Shown here in pieces: positions 10,867 to 22,221 of a DNA stretch of 64,000 bases. A program made the translations under genes and the position numbers. Numbering within the stretch: position 1 is the first letter of the stretch; every line of letters starts with the position of its first letter. The DNA is from Adenanthera pavonina (lineage: Eukaryota > Streptophyta > Magnoliopsida > Fabales > Fabaceae). The stretch lies in the NCBI GenBank assembly GCA_026686845.1, contig JAIVEN010000015.1, positions 37,260,970 through 37,324,969 on the forward strand, given 5' to 3'. A model generated the notes under the pieces. The model saw only the letters and a list, made by a program, of their open reading frames with translations, ran no database searches and was not told the origin of the DNA.

Positions 10867-11333
10867 GACGGCCAGGGCGCAATCATTTATTTTCAGGACT
10901 CACGCAGTCTCAAAAAGCATGCCACGAGCATTTCTTGGGAACCGTGCCACATTCGAACCGACCGGTGAGGCGGGGAATCAGGTCACACTTTCTTGGCGGT
11001 TCATCCGGTCGGACCGGCTCAACCATCAGGAGTATGGCCTAGCGGATATCACTGGAGGAGAGAGAAAGTGTCGGGAACCGGTCAAACCAGCAGAAAGTTG
11101 AAGCGAGCCGCCGCACGTCGCCGGATTGACCGCTTCTCACGGTCGGGACAAACCAACTGTTGAAGCATGTCAACGGGTCAAACTTTCTGAATGGTTCGAC
11201 CGGTGCATGCCCGACCTGCATGATTGCGTAAACCGGGCCGAAAATGGAACCGGTCCAGCCGGACTCGAGCCATTAAGCACAGAACCCGGCGGGGTGCTTC
11301 TGTTCAGTTTGAGAAACACACTGCACAAAAGGA

Positions 11334-11453
11334 GGGGTGCAACACGAGGACTTCCCAGGATGTCACCCATCCTAGTACTACTCTCGCGCCAGGCACGCTT
11401 CGCTGCGGAGTTCTGATGGGATTCGGTGCGTTAGTGCGGGTGTGATCCCACCC
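11334..11453 (-). rRNA. 5S rRNA: 5S rRNA gene copy 10, 120 nt
   Basis: Same extra G and 5' variant as copy 8, 1,174 bp away. Just upstream of it (about 11480) the spacer switches from family 1a to 1b. Confidence 0.88.
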
Positions 11454-11920
11454 GACGGCCGGGGCGTAATCATTTGTTTTCAGGACTCATGCAGTCTCAA
11501 AAAGCGTGCCATGAGCAGTTCTCGGGAATCGTGCCACATTCGGATCGACCGTTGAGGCGGGGAATCAGGTCACACTTTCTTGCCGATTCATCCGGTCGGA
11601 TCGGCTCAACCTTCCGGAGTATGGCCCTGCCGATGCCACGAGAGGAGAGAGAAAGTATCGGGAACCAATCCAACCATCAGAAAGTTGAAACGAGCCGCCG
11701 CACGTCGCCGGAATGACCACATCTGGCGGTCGGGTCGGACCAACCGGTGAAGCATGTCAACGAGACGAACTTTCTCACCGGTTCGACCGGTGCATGCCAG
11801 TCCTGCATGATTGCGTAAATCGGTCGAAAAATGGATGCGGGCCAGCCGGACTCGAACCATGAAGCGCAGAACCCGGCGGGGTGCTTCTGTTCAGTTTGAG
11901 AAACACACTGCGCAAAAGGT

Positions 11921-12039
11921 GGGGTGCAACCCAAGGACTTCCCAGGAGGTCACCCATCCTAGTACTACTCTCGCCCCAGCGCGCTTAACTGCGGAGTTCT
12001 AATGGGATCCGGTGCATTAGTGCTGGTGTGATCGCACCC
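11921..12039 (-). rRNA. 5S rRNA: 5S rRNA gene copy 11
   Basis: 119 nt. CAACCCAAGG near the 3' end, GCCCCAGCGCGCTTAAC in the A-box region and TTCTAATGGG. Confidence 0.9.
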
Positions 12040-12506
12040 GACGGTCGGGGCGCAATCCTTTGTTTTCAGGACTCACGCAGTCTCGAAAAGCGTGCCACGA
12101 GCAGTTCTCAGGACCCGTGCCACTTTCGGGCCGACCGATGAGGTGAGGAATCAGGTCACGCTTTCTTGCCGGTTTATTCGGTTGGACCGGCTCAACCTTC
12201 CGGAGTATAGCCCAGCCGATATCACGAGAGGAGAGAAAAAGTATCGGGAACTTGTCCAACCATCAGAAAGTTGAAGCGAGCCGCCGCACGTCGCCGGATT
12301 GACCACTTCTTGCGGTCGGGTCGGACCAACCGGTGAAGCATGTCAATGGGACGAACTTTCTCACCGGTTCGACCGCTGCATGCCAGTCCTGCATGATTGC
12401 GTAAACCGGTCGAAAAACGGATGCGGGCCAGCCTGACTCGAACCATGAAGCGCAGAACCCGGCGGGGTGCTTCTGTTCAGTTTGAGAAACACACTGCGCA
12501 AAAAGT

Positions 12507-12625
12507 GGGGTGCAACACGAGGACTTCCCAGGAGGTCACCCATCCTAGTACTACTCTCGCCCAAGCGCGGTTAACTGCGGAGTTCTGATGGGATCCGGTG
12601 CATTAGGGCTGGTGTGATCGTACCC
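12507..12625 (-). rRNA. 5S rRNA: 5S rRNA gene copy 12
   Basis: 119 nt. CAAGCGCGGTTAAC (G56C), AGGGCTGG and GATCGTACCC, which changes G5 in helix I. Confidence 0.9.
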
Positions 12626-13092
12626 GATGGCCGGGGCGCAATCCTTTGTTTTCAGGACTAACGAAGTATCGAAAAGCGTGCCACGAGCAGTTCTCGAGAC
12701 CCGTGCCACATTCGGGCCGACCGGTGAGGAGGGGAATCAGGTCACGCTTTCTGGCCGGTTCATCCGGTCGGACCGGCTCAACCTTCCGGAGCAGGGCCCA
12801 GCCGATGTCACGGGAGGAGAGAGAAAGTATCGGGAACTGGTCCAACCATCAGAAAGTTGAAGCGAACCGCCGTACTTCACCGGAATGACCAGTTCTCGCG
12901 GTCGGGTCGGACCAACCGGTGAAGCATGTCAACGGGACGAACTTTCTCACCAGTTCGACCGGTGTATGCCAGTCCTGCATGATTGCGTAAACCGGACAGA
13001 AAACGGATGCGGGCCAGCCGGACTCGAACCATGGAGCAAAGAACCCGGCGGGGTGCTTCTGTTCAGTTTGAGAAACACACTGCGCAAAAGGT

Positions 13093-13211
13093 GGGGTGCA
13101 ACACGACGACTTCCCAGGAGGTCACCCTTCCTAGTACTACTCTCGCCCAAGCGCGCTTAACTGCGGAGTTCTGATAGGATCCAGTGCATTAGTGCTGGTG
13201 TGATCCCACCC
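13093..13211 (-). rRNA. 5S rRNA: 5S rRNA gene copy 13
   Basis: 119 nt. CACGACGAC, CACCCTTCC, GATAGGATCCAGTGC and TGATCCCACCC are private or rare changes; likely decayed. Confidence 0.88.
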
Positions 13212-13678
13212 GACGGCCGAGGCGCAATGCTTTGTTTTCACGACTCACGCAGTCTCAAAAAGCAAGCCACGAGCAGTTCTCGGGACCCGTGCCACATTCG
13301 GAATGACGGGTGATGCGGGGAATCAGGTCACGCTTTCTTGCCGATTCATCCGGTCGGACCGGTTCAACCTTCCGGAGTATGGCCCAGCCGATATCACGGG
13401 AGGAAAGAGAAAGTATCGGGAACCGGTCCAACCATCAGAAAGTTGAAGCGAGCCGCCGCCCGTCGCCGGATTGACCAGCCCTCGCCGTCGGGTCGGACCA
13501 ACCGGTGAAGCATGTCAACGGCATGAACTTTCTCACCGGTTCGACCGGTGCATGCCAGTCCTGCATGATTGCGTAAACCGGTCAGAAAATGGATGCGGGC
13601 CAGCCGGACTCGAACCATGAAGCGCAGAACCCGATGGGGTGCTTCTGTTCAGTTTGAGAAACACACTGTGCAAAAGGT

Positions 13679-13797
13679 GGGGTGCAACCCGAGGACTTCC
13701 CAAGAGGTCACCCATCCTAGTACTACTCTCGCCCCAGCGCGCTTAGCTGTGGAGTTCTGATGGGATCCGGTGCATTAGTGCTGGTGTGATCGCACCC
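13679..13797 (-). rRNA. 5S rRNA: 5S rRNA gene copy 14
   Basis: 119 nt. CAACCCGAGG, GCCCCAGCGCGCTTAGCTGTGG; 5' half close to reference. Confidence 0.9.
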
Positions 13798-14264
13798 GAC
13801 GGCCGGGGCGCAATCATTTGTTTTCAGGACTCATGCAGTCTCAAAAAGCGTGCCATGAGCAGTTCTCGGGAATCGTGCCACAATCGGATCGACCGTTGAG
13901 GCGGGGAATCAGGTCACACTTTCTTGCCGATTCATCCGGTCGGATCGGCTCAACCTTCCGGAGTATAGCCCAGCTGATATCACGGGAGGAGAGAGAAAGT
14001 ATCGGGAACTTGTCCAACCATCAGAAAGTTGAAGCGAGCCGCCGCACGTCGCCGGATGGACCACTTCTCGCGGTCGGGTCGGACCAACCTGTGAAGCATG
14101 TCAACGGGACGAACTTTCTCACCGGTTCGACCGGTGCATGCCAGTCTTGCATGATTGCGTAAATCGGTCAAAAAATGGATGCGGGCCAGCCGGACTCGAA
14201 CCATGAAGCGCAGAACCCGGCGGGGTGCTTCTGTTCAGTTTGAGAAACACACTGCGCAAAAGGT

Positions 14265-14383
14265 GGGGTGCAACACGAGGACTTCCCAGGAGGTCACCCA
14301 TCCTAGTACTACTCTCACCCTAGCGCGCTTAACTGCGGAGTTCTGATGGGATCCGGTGCATTAGTGCTGGTGTGATCACCCCC
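14265..14383 (-). rRNA. 5S rRNA: 5S rRNA gene copy 15
   Basis: 119 nt. CTCACCCTAGCGCGC in the A-box region, and GATCACCCCCG in place of GATCGCACCCG, which alters helix I. Confidence 0.88.
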
Positions 14384-14851
14384 GACGGCCGGGGCGCAAT
14401 CCTTCATTTTCAGGGCTTACGTAGTCTCGAAAAGCGTGCCACGAGCAGTTCTCGGGACCCGTTCCACATTCGAAACGACGGGTGATGCGGGGAATCAGGT
14501 CGTGCTTTCTTGCCGATTCATTCGGTCGGACCGGCTCAACCTTCTGGAGTATGGCCCAGCCGATGTCACAGGAGGAGAGAGAAAGTATCGGGAAACGGTC
14601 CAACCATCAGAAAGTTGAAGCGAGCCGCCGTACGTCGCCGGATTGACCACTTCTGGCGGTCGGGTCAGACCAGCCGGTGAAGCATGTCAACGGGACGAAC
14701 TTTCTCACCGGATCGATCGGTGCATGCCAGTCCTGCATGATTGCGTAAACCGGACGGAAAACGGATGCGGCCCAGCCGGACTCGAACAATGGAGCACAGA
14801 AACCTGGCGGGGTGCTTCTGTTCAGTTTGAGAAACACACTGCGCAAAAGGT

Positions 14852-14970
14852 GGCGTGCAACACGAGGACTTCCCAGGAGGTCACCCAGCCTAGTACTACT
14901 CTCGCCCAAGCGCGTTTAACTGCGGAGTTTTGATGGGATCCGGTGCATTAGTGCTAGTGTGATCGCACCC
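14852..14970 (-). rRNA. 5S rRNA: 5S rRNA gene copy 16
   Basis: 119 nt. GGCGTGC at the 3' end, CACCCAGCCTAG, GCGTTTAAC and GAGTTTTGATGG; several helix positions changed. Confidence 0.88.
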
Positions 14971-15437
14971 GATAGCCGGGGCGCAATCCTTTGTTTTCAG
15001 GACTAACGCAGTATCGAAAAGCGTGCCACGAGCAGTTCTGGGGACCCGCGCCACATTCGGAACGACGGGTGATGCGGGGAATCAGGGCACACTTTCTTAC
15101 CGATTCATTAGGTCGGACCGGCTCAACCTTCCGGAGTATGGGCCAGCCGATATCACGGGAGGAGAGAGAAAGTATCGGGAACCGGTCCAACCATCAGAAA
15201 GTTGAAGCGAGCTGCCGTACGTCGCCAGATTGACCACTTCTCGCGGTCGGGTCGGACCAACCGGTAGGGCATGTCAACGGGACAAACTTTCTCACCGGTT
15301 CGACCGGTGCATGCCAGTCCTGCATGATTGCGTAAACCGGACAGAAAACGGATGCGGGCCAGCCGGAATCGAACCATGAAGCACAGAACCCAGCGGGGTG
15401 CTTCTGTTCAGTTTGAGAAACACACTGCGCAAAAGGT

Positions 15438-15555
15438 GGGGTGCAACACGAGGACTTCCCAGGAGGTCAACCATCCTAGTACTACTCTCGCCCAACAACG
15501 CTTAGCTGCGGAGTTTTGATGGGATTCAGTGCTTTAATGCTGTGTGATCGCACCC
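15438..15555 (-). rRNA. 5S rRNA: 5S rRNA gene copy 17, 118 nt
   Basis: One base is lost in GCTGTGTGATC near the 5' end. It also has GGTCAACCATCC, CAACAACGC and GCTTTAATGC. Last gene before the solo LTR; probably a pseudogene. Confidence 0.87.
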
Positions 15556-15968
15556 GACGGCCGGGGCGCAATCATTTGTTTTCAGGACTAACGCAGTCTC
15601 GAAAAATGTGCCACGAGCGGCTGTCGGGAACCGTGCCACATTCGGATCGACCGGTGATGCGGGGAATCAGGTCACGCTTTCTTGCCGGTTCAACCGGTCG
15701 GACCGGCTCAACCTTCCAGAGTATGGCCCAGCCGATATCACGGGAAGAAAGAGAAAGTATCGAGAACCGGTCTAACCATCAGAAAGTTGAAGCGAGCCGC
15801 CGCACATCGCCGGATTGACCAGCCCTCGCGGTCGGGTCGAACCAACCGGTGAAGCATGTCAACGGGACAAACTTTCTCACCGGTTCGACCGGTGCATGCT
15901 AGTCCTGCATGATTGCGTAAACCGGTCGAAAAATGGATGCGGGCCAGCCGGACTCGAACCATGAAGCG

Positions 15969-15973
15969 CAGAA
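15969..15973. repeat. Target-site duplication CAGAA, left copy
   Basis: CAGAA directly precedes TGTAACA and is repeated exactly after TGTTACA at 18533-18537. A perfect 5-bp duplication is expected for an LTR retrotransposon. Confidence 0.95.
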
Positions 15974-16792
15974 TGTAACATCCCTAAAATATTAGATAAC
16001 TAAAAATGCATAGAGAATTTACAAAAACGGGCAAACACTGTTTTATGTGTAATAGGGTAAAAAGGTCATTTTTCCTGATTGGATGGAAAAATGAGAAATT
16101 ACATTTTTGCCCCTAAGAAATATGGAAATGACGATTTCATCCCTAAGGGAAAAAAAAAAGAAAAGAAAAAAAAAATAAAGAAAGAACGAAAGAAAAGACG
16201 AAGGCGGTGGACGCAACCAGGAATTGAAACCAATTTTATGAATTTTGGTGGAAATTACACCTGATGACCCAAAAGTTTTAAAAATTATAAATTAGACCCG
16301 GGTCAAGGGCTTTTTGGTAAATATGAAAAATTATAGTCAAAATGAAGCTCTCAATGAGTTAGACCCAATGAAATATAGTATGGAATTTATTAAGGTCAAA
16401 ATCATATTTATTGGGTGATTAGGATTTAATATTAATATTTTACCCGATAAAAGTCAGTTTAGACTGCGGAAAAAGGCAGTATTGATCCAAGGACAATGAT
16501 TGGACCTTGTTAAAATATATTTTGAGTCTAGATAATGGTTTTGGACCAAAAGTAATGGCTGGATAATTCTTTACCAATGTAATGACAATTTTGGCAAAAA
16601 TACCCAATCGGTACGGCTAAATTTAATCGGTAAAGGGTATTTTGGTCCATAAATATTATTTAAACAAATTTTGGCCAGAAGGAGGATGAAACACGTATGA
16701 TTTGTGAATGGAACATGAAGGGAATTGTTGGAAAAGCTTTTTAAAAGAAAAGTAAATGAAAATAGAAATAAAAGTAAATTAAGTTATTATAT

Positions 16793-16799
16793 TATATAA
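16793..16799 (+). promoter_or_regulatory. TATA-like box in the solo LTR
   Basis: TATATAA lies about 820 bp into the LTR, followed by a (GA)n run about 80 bp later. This fits an LTR promoter on the + strand; the LTR ends are nearly palindromic and do not fix orientation by themselves. Confidence 0.45.
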
Positions 16800-17730
16800 T
16801 TATCATCTTAAACCATCATTTCATCTTCCTCACGAAAACAAGACGTGGTTCAGTGGAGAAGAAAGCCAGGAACGCGTGAGAGAGAGAGAGAGAGCAAAGG
16901 GGAAAAGAGAATATTGCAAGATTTGTCCCAAAACTTCAAGGTATTATCTTACAACCCTTTTCTTATGTCTCCTAGCAATTTTTAGGTATTTTAATGGCTA
17001 TTTTCCCTCTATTTTCTTGCTGAAAGTTTCTACCTAGAGAGAGAGTAGAGAGAGAAAATGAAGGTATGGGAAAATTAAGCCATGAAAAGGGTTGTATAGA
17101 CCATAAGATGCAAGAATATATCATTAGATTACAAATTAATCGGTTAGTTATTTTTCTATAATTTATGATAATTTTCTGCCCAATTAGGGTTTATTATAGG
17201 AAGGGAATTTCAAGTATTTGACCTCAAAAATGGATTCCTTGGGTCCAAAATAGGTTAGAACAAGTATGTTGTACAAGGAATGCATGATGGATAACAAAGT
17301 GCAAATTTTAGTTCAAGTGAGCACTTTGTGAATGAAATTGGATAATTAGTGGTTAATTGCATTATTTGATTATGCTATAGGATCCAAAGGAGTGTTAGAA
17401 GATCAAGGAAAAGGTTTGCAAAGTTTGGAGATTAGTGGAAAGCCCAAAGGTAGTTAACTCACCTATCTATGCTTATGTATTATCATTGATGTTGCTTGGT
17501 TTGAATGATGTGTTTAATGTTTGGAATGTTATCTTGTGATGATTTGGAATTGTTGGTTGGATTGTTTGAAGGGTAATGTGACCCTGGATATGTCTAAATA
17601 CAAGGGGAAGTGCTGCCCAAATTTTTATAAAATGGTTATGCCAAAATGATTTGGTTGCATGCTTAATGTGTTTTGAGATGAATATTTGCAATATATATGA
17701 TGATATGTGTGCATGATGGTAGTTACTACT

Positions 17731-17747
17731 GAGATTCTTTGAATCTC
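17731..17747. other. Perfect hairpin GAGATTC-TTT-GAATCTC in the LTR
   Basis: A 7-bp perfect inverted repeat with a 3-nt loop, followed by ACCCC. Function unknown; it is the clearest structured element in the LTR. Confidence 0.7.
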
Positions 17748-18532
17748 ACCCCTCTCCAAATGTCTAACCAATTTTAGGTTCAAGTTATGGCAAGATTACC
17801 CATGAAAGGAAAGGCAAGGAGAAGCAAAGTAATATTCAAGCTAATGATACTTAGATTGATGCTATTATATGCGAGGTTATGTAAAACCTTATGGGATATG
17901 ATCATGCTATGCTTCCATGTTAATATTTTCCTCTAAGTTCTTATGGAGCATCATGTAAGATAAAGGCAAGTCATGACTATTTATGTATATAGGAGTGTGT
18001 ATTTTGGAATGTTGGGAGAATGCAAGAGACCTTTCTGAACATGGTTGACAATTCGAAGTACTGTACATACCTCGATATGTTCAATGTATTATTGTTTCAT
18101 ATGTATGAAAACTAGACATGTGTAACTTTTCATAGACACAAAGATCACTCAATTTGGAGTTGTATATGATTTATGGTGATTTTTCAAAGTTATGGTCAGA
18201 ATCAGAAATTTTCAAAAATGACCATTGCTACAGTACACATAATACGAACTTACTGTATAAGTGGGCCAAGTAACTTCCCTGTTCAATATTTTTCCCATGT
18301 ATAGAATCTTTTAAGCTATATTTAGAGACTTGAACCATGTAAATGTGATTTTTCTTGATTTAGTTATGAATTTTTAAAATTCACCGGGTAAAAAGAAGTT
18401 AACCAAGGAAATGGTACCCGAAATGAAATAAATTGGTTTAAGTTGTTTTATGTAATCAAGTCTCTAATCAAGTAATAATGGTCTTAAATATAGTAAATAC
18501 ATGGGAAATGAGTGTAAGTATGAGGTGTTACA

Positions 18533-18537
18533 CAGAA
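18533..18537. repeat. Target-site duplication CAGAA, right copy
   Basis: Exact repeat of 15969-15973. The normal spacer sequence CAGAACCCG resumes here. Confidence 0.95.
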
Positions 18538-18586
18538 CCCGACGGGGTGCTTCTGTTCAGTTTGAGAAACACAATGCGCAAAAGGT

Positions 18587-18705
18587 GGGGTGCAACCCGA
18601 GGACTTCCCAGGAGGTCACCAATCCTAGTACTACTCTCGCCCCAGCGCGCTTAACTGCGGAGTTCTAATGGGATCCGGTGCATTAGTGCTGGTGTGATCG
18701 CACCC
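18587..18705 (-). rRNA. 5S rRNA: 5S rRNA gene copy 18
   Basis: 119 nt; first gene after the LTR. CAACCCGAGG, GGTCACCAATCC, GCCCCAGCGCGCTTAAC and TTCTAATGGG. Its 3' flank is split by the LTR 50 bp away, but the T4 terminator is kept. Confidence 0.9.
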
Positions 18706-19172
18706 GACGGTCGGGGCGCAATCCTTTGTTTTCAGGACTCGCGCAGTCTCGAAAAGCGTGCCACGAGCAGTTCTCGGGACCCGTGCCACATTCGGGCCGA
18801 CCGGTGAGGCGGGGAATCAGGTCACGCTTTCTTGCCGGTTCATTCGGTCGGACCGGCTCAACCTTCCAGAGTATGGCCCAGCCGATATCACGGGAGGAGA
18901 GAGAAAGTATCGGGAACTTGTCCAACCATCAGAAAGTTGAAGCGAGCCGCCGCACGTCGCCGGATTGACCACTTCTCGCTGTCGGGTCGGACCAACCGGT
19001 GAAGCATGTCAATGGGACGAACTTTCTCACCGGTTCGACCGGTGCATGCCAGTCCTGCATGAGTGCGTAAACCGGACGAAAAACTGATGGGGGGCAGCCG
19101 AACTCAAACCATGGAGCACAGAACCCGGCGGGGTGCTTCTGTTCAGTTTGAGAAACACACTGCGCAAAAGGT

Positions 19173-19291
19173 GGGGTACAACACGAGGACTTCCCAGGAG
19201 GTCACCCATCCTAGTACTACTCTCGCCCAAGCGCAGTCAACTGCAGAGTTCTGATGGGATCCGGTGCATTAGGGCTGGTGTGATCGTACCC
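19173..19291 (-). rRNA. 5S rRNA: 5S rRNA gene copy 19
   Basis: 119 nt. GGGGTACA 3' end, GCGCAGTCAACTGCAGAG, AGGGCTGG, GATCGTACCC. Counterpart of the gene at 21517 in the four-unit block. Confidence 0.9.
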
Positions 19292-19758
19292 GACGGCCGG
19301 GGCGCAATCCTTTGTTTTCAGGACTAACGCAATATCGAAAAGCGTGCCACGAGTAGTTCTCGGGACCCGTGCCACAATCGGGCCGACCGGTGAGGCGGGG
19401 AATCAGGTCACGCTTTCTTACCGGTTCATCCGGTCGGACCGGCTCAACCTTCCGGAGCATGGCCCAGCCGATGTCACGGGAGGAAAGAGAAAGTATCGGG
19501 AACCGGTCCAACCATCAGAAAGTTGAAGCGAACCGCCGTACTTCACCGGAATGACCAGTTCTCGCGGTCGGGTCGGACCAACCGGTGAAGCATGTCAACG
19601 GGACGAACTTTCTCACCAGTTCGACCGGTGCATGCCAGTCCTGCAAGAGTGTGTAAACCGGACGGAAAACTGATGGGGGGCAGCCGGACTCAAACCATGG
19701 AGCACAGATTCCGGCGGGGTGCTTCTGTTCAGTTTGACAAACACACTGCGCAAAAGGT

Positions 19759-19877
19759 GGGGGACAACACGAGGACTTCCCAGGAGGTCACCCATCCTAG
19801 TACTACTCTCAGCCCAGCGCGCTTGACTACGGAGTTCTGATGGGATTCAGTGCATAAGTGCAGGTGTGATCGCACCC
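19759..19877 (-). rRNA. 5S rRNA: 5S rRNA gene copy 20
   Basis: 119 nt. GGGGGACA 3' end, CTCAGCCCAGCGC, GACTACGG, GGATTCAGTGCATAAGTGCAGG; many changes, likely decayed. Confidence 0.88.
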
Positions 19878-20344
19878 GACGGTCGGGGCGCAATCATTTG
19901 TTTTTAGGACTCTCGCAGTCTCAAAAAATGTGCCACGAGCAGTTCTCGGGACCCGTGCCACATTCAGGCCGACCTGTGAGGCGGGGAATCAGGTCACGCT
20001 TTCTTGCCGGTTCATCGGGTCGGACCGGCTCAACCTTCCGGAGCATGGCCCAGCCGATGTCACGGGAGGAGAGAGAAAGTATCGGGAACCGGTCCAACCA
20101 TCAGAAAGTTGAAGCGAGCCGCCGCACGTCGCCGGATTGACCAGCCCTCGCGGTAAGATCGGACCAACTGGTGAAGCATGTCAACGAGACGAACTTTCTC
20201 ACCGGTTTGACCGGTGCATGCCAGTCCTGCATGATTGCGTAAACCGGTCGGAAAATGGATGCGGGCCAGCCGGACTCGAACCATGAAGCCCAGAACCCGG
20301 CGGGGTGCTTCTGTTCAGTTTGAGAAACACACTGTGCAAAAGGT

Positions 20345-20463
20345 GGGGTGCAACCCGAGGACTTCCCAGGAGGTCACCCATCCTAGTACTACTCTCGCCC
20401 AAGCGCGCTTAACTGAGGAGTTCTGAAGGGATCCGGTGCATTAGTGCTGGTGTGATCGCACCC
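20345..20463 (-). rRNA. 5S rRNA: 5S rRNA gene copy 21
   Basis: 119 nt. CAACCCGAGG, CAAGCGCGCTTAACTGAGGAG and CTGAAGGG. Confidence 0.9.
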
Positions 20464-20930
20464 GTCGGCCGGGGCACAATCATTTGTTTTCAGGACAAAT
20501 GCAGTATCAAAAAGCGTGCCACGAGCAGTTCTCGGGACCCGTGCCACATTCGGAACGACGGGTGATGCGGGGAATCAGGTCACGCTTTCTTGCCGATTCA
20601 TCCGGTCGGACCGGCTCAACCTTCCGGAGCATGGCCCAGCCGATGTCACGGGAGGAGAGAGAAAGTATCGGGAACCGGTCCAACCATCAGAAAGTTGAAG
20701 CGAGCCTCCGCAAATCGCCGGATTGACCACTTCTCGCGGTCGGGTCGGACCAACCGGTGAAGCATGTCAACGGGACGAACTTTCTCACCGGTTCGTCCGG
20801 TGCATGCCAGTCCTTCATGATTACGTAAACCGGACGGAAAACGGATGCGGGCCAGCCGGACTCGAACCATGGAGCACAGAAACCGACAGGGTGCTTCTGT
20901 TCAGTTTGAGAAACACACTGCGCAAAAGGT

Positions 20931-21049
20931 GGGGTGCAACCCGAGGACTTTCCAGGAGGTCACCCATCCTAGTACTACTCTCGCCCCAGCGCGCTTAACT
21001 GTGGAGTTCTGAAGGGATCCGGTGCATTAATGCTGGTGTGATCGCACCC
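20931..21049 (-). rRNA. 5S rRNA: 5S rRNA gene copy 22
   Basis: 119 nt. CAACCCGAGGACTTTCC, GCTTAACTGTGG, CTGAAGGG and TTAATGCTGG. Confidence 0.9.
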
Positions 21050-21516
21050 GTCGGCCGGGGCACAATCATTTGTTTTTAGGACAAACGCAGTATCAAAAAG
21101 CGTGCCACGAGCAGTTCTCGGGACCCGTGCCACATTCGGGCAGACCGGTGAGGCGGGGAATCAGGTCACGCTTTCTTGCCGGTTCATTCGGTCGGACCGG
21201 CTCAACCTTCCAGAGTATGGCCCAGCCGATATCACGGGAGGAGAGAGAAAGTATCGGGAACCGGTCCAACCATCAGAAAGTTGAAGCGAGCCTCCGCAAA
21301 TCGCCGGATTGACCACTTCTCGCGGTCGGGTCGGACCAACCGGTGAAGCATGTCAACGGGACGAACTTTCTCACCGGTTCGTCCGGTGCATGCCAGTCCT
21401 TCATGATTACGTAAACCGGACGGAAAACGGATGCGGGCCAGCCTGACTCGAACCATGGAGCACAGAAACCGACAGGGTGCTTCTGTTCAGTTTGAGAAAC
21501 ACACTGCGCAAAAGGT

Positions 21517-21635
21517 GGGGTACAACACGAGGACTTCCCAGGAGGTCACCCATCCTAGTACTACTCTCGCCCAAGCGCGGTTAACTGCAGAGTTCTGATG
21601 GGATCCGGTGCATTAGGGCTGGTGTGATCGTACCC
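21517..21635 (-). rRNA. 5S rRNA: 5S rRNA gene copy 23
   Basis: 119 nt. GGGGTACA, CAAGCGCGGTTAACTGCAGAG, AGGGCTGG, GATCGTACCC. One base different from the family-1a copy at 9574. Confidence 0.9.
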
Positions 21636-22102
21636 GACGTCCGAGGCGCAATCCTTTGTTTTCAGGACTAACGCAATATCAAAAAGCGTGCCACGAGCAG
21701 TTCTCGGGACCCGTGCCACAATCGGGCCGACCGGTGAGGCGGGGAATCAGGTCACGCTTTCTTGCCGGTTCATCCGGTCGGACCGGCTCAACCTTCCGGA
21801 GCATGGCCCAGCCGATGTCACGGGAGGAAAGAGAAAGTATCGGGAACCGGTCCAACCATCAGAAAGTTGAAGCGAACCGCCGTACTTCACCGGAATGACC
21901 AGTTCTCGCGGTCGGGTCGGACCAACCGGTGAAGCATGTCAACGGGACGAACTTTCTCACCAGTTCGACCGGTGCATGCCAGTCCTGCAAGAGTGTGTAA
22001 ACCGGACGAAAAACTGATGGTGGGCAGCCGGACTCAAACCATGGAGCACAGATTCCGGCGGGGTGCTTCTGTTCAGTTTGACAAACACACTGCGCAAAAG
22101 GT

Positions 22103-22221
22103 GGGGGACAACACGAGGACTTCCCAGGAGGTCACCCATCCTAGTACTACTTTCAGCCCAGCGCGCTTGACTGCGGAGTTCTGATGGGATTCAGTGCATA
22201 AGTGCAGGTGTGATCGCACCC
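22103..22221 (-). rRNA. 5S rRNA: 5S rRNA gene copy 24
   Basis: 119 nt. GGGGGACA, CTTTCAGCCCAGCGC and GGATTCAGTGCATAAGTGC; counterpart of the gene at 19759. Confidence 0.88.

Larger units (their letters stand above)
6176..11480 (-). repeat. 5S spacer family 1a
   Basis: These units carry GCATGCCCGGCCTGCATG in the spacer and CTTGGCGGTT further along. The step alternates between 585 and 587 bp, so pairs of units (1,172-1,174 bp) form the repeating block. 5S genes here have several substitutions each. The B-box-like site is mostly degraded (GGCTCGAGTCC). Confidence 0.85.
15974..18532 (+). mobile_element. Solo LTR of an LTR retrotransposon, 2,559 bp
   Basis: It begins TGTAACATCCC and ends GGTGTTACA, with a 7-bp terminal inverted repeat and TG...CA ends, and is flanked by 5-bp CAGAA duplications. 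No gag, pol, primer-binding site or polypurine tract lies inside, so it is a solo LTR left by recombination between two LTRs. Its size and TGTAACA start fit plant Ty3/gypsy elements, but the superfamily is inferred only. A TATATAA at 16793-16799 with GA runs at 16878-16894 and 17036-17057 suggests a + strand promoter. Purine-rich A/G runs cover 16145-16208. The frame at 16079-16264 lies in that low-complexity run and is not a gene. It interrupts a 5S spacer, not a gene. Confidence 0.92.

Noticed and set aside
16079..16264. 61-codon reading frame in the solo LTR
   Set aside because: Most of it is a lysine/arginine run from an A/G-rich stretch; no homology or context supports a gene.
17473..17691. 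72-codon reading frame on the - strand of the LTR
   Set aside because: No domain, biased composition, and inside a non-coding LTR.
15974..18532. Cassandra-type TRIM element carrying 5S sequence in its LTR
   Set aside because: The LTR here has no 5S promoter sequence; the 5S sequence belongs to the surrounding array, which continues in phase on both sides.
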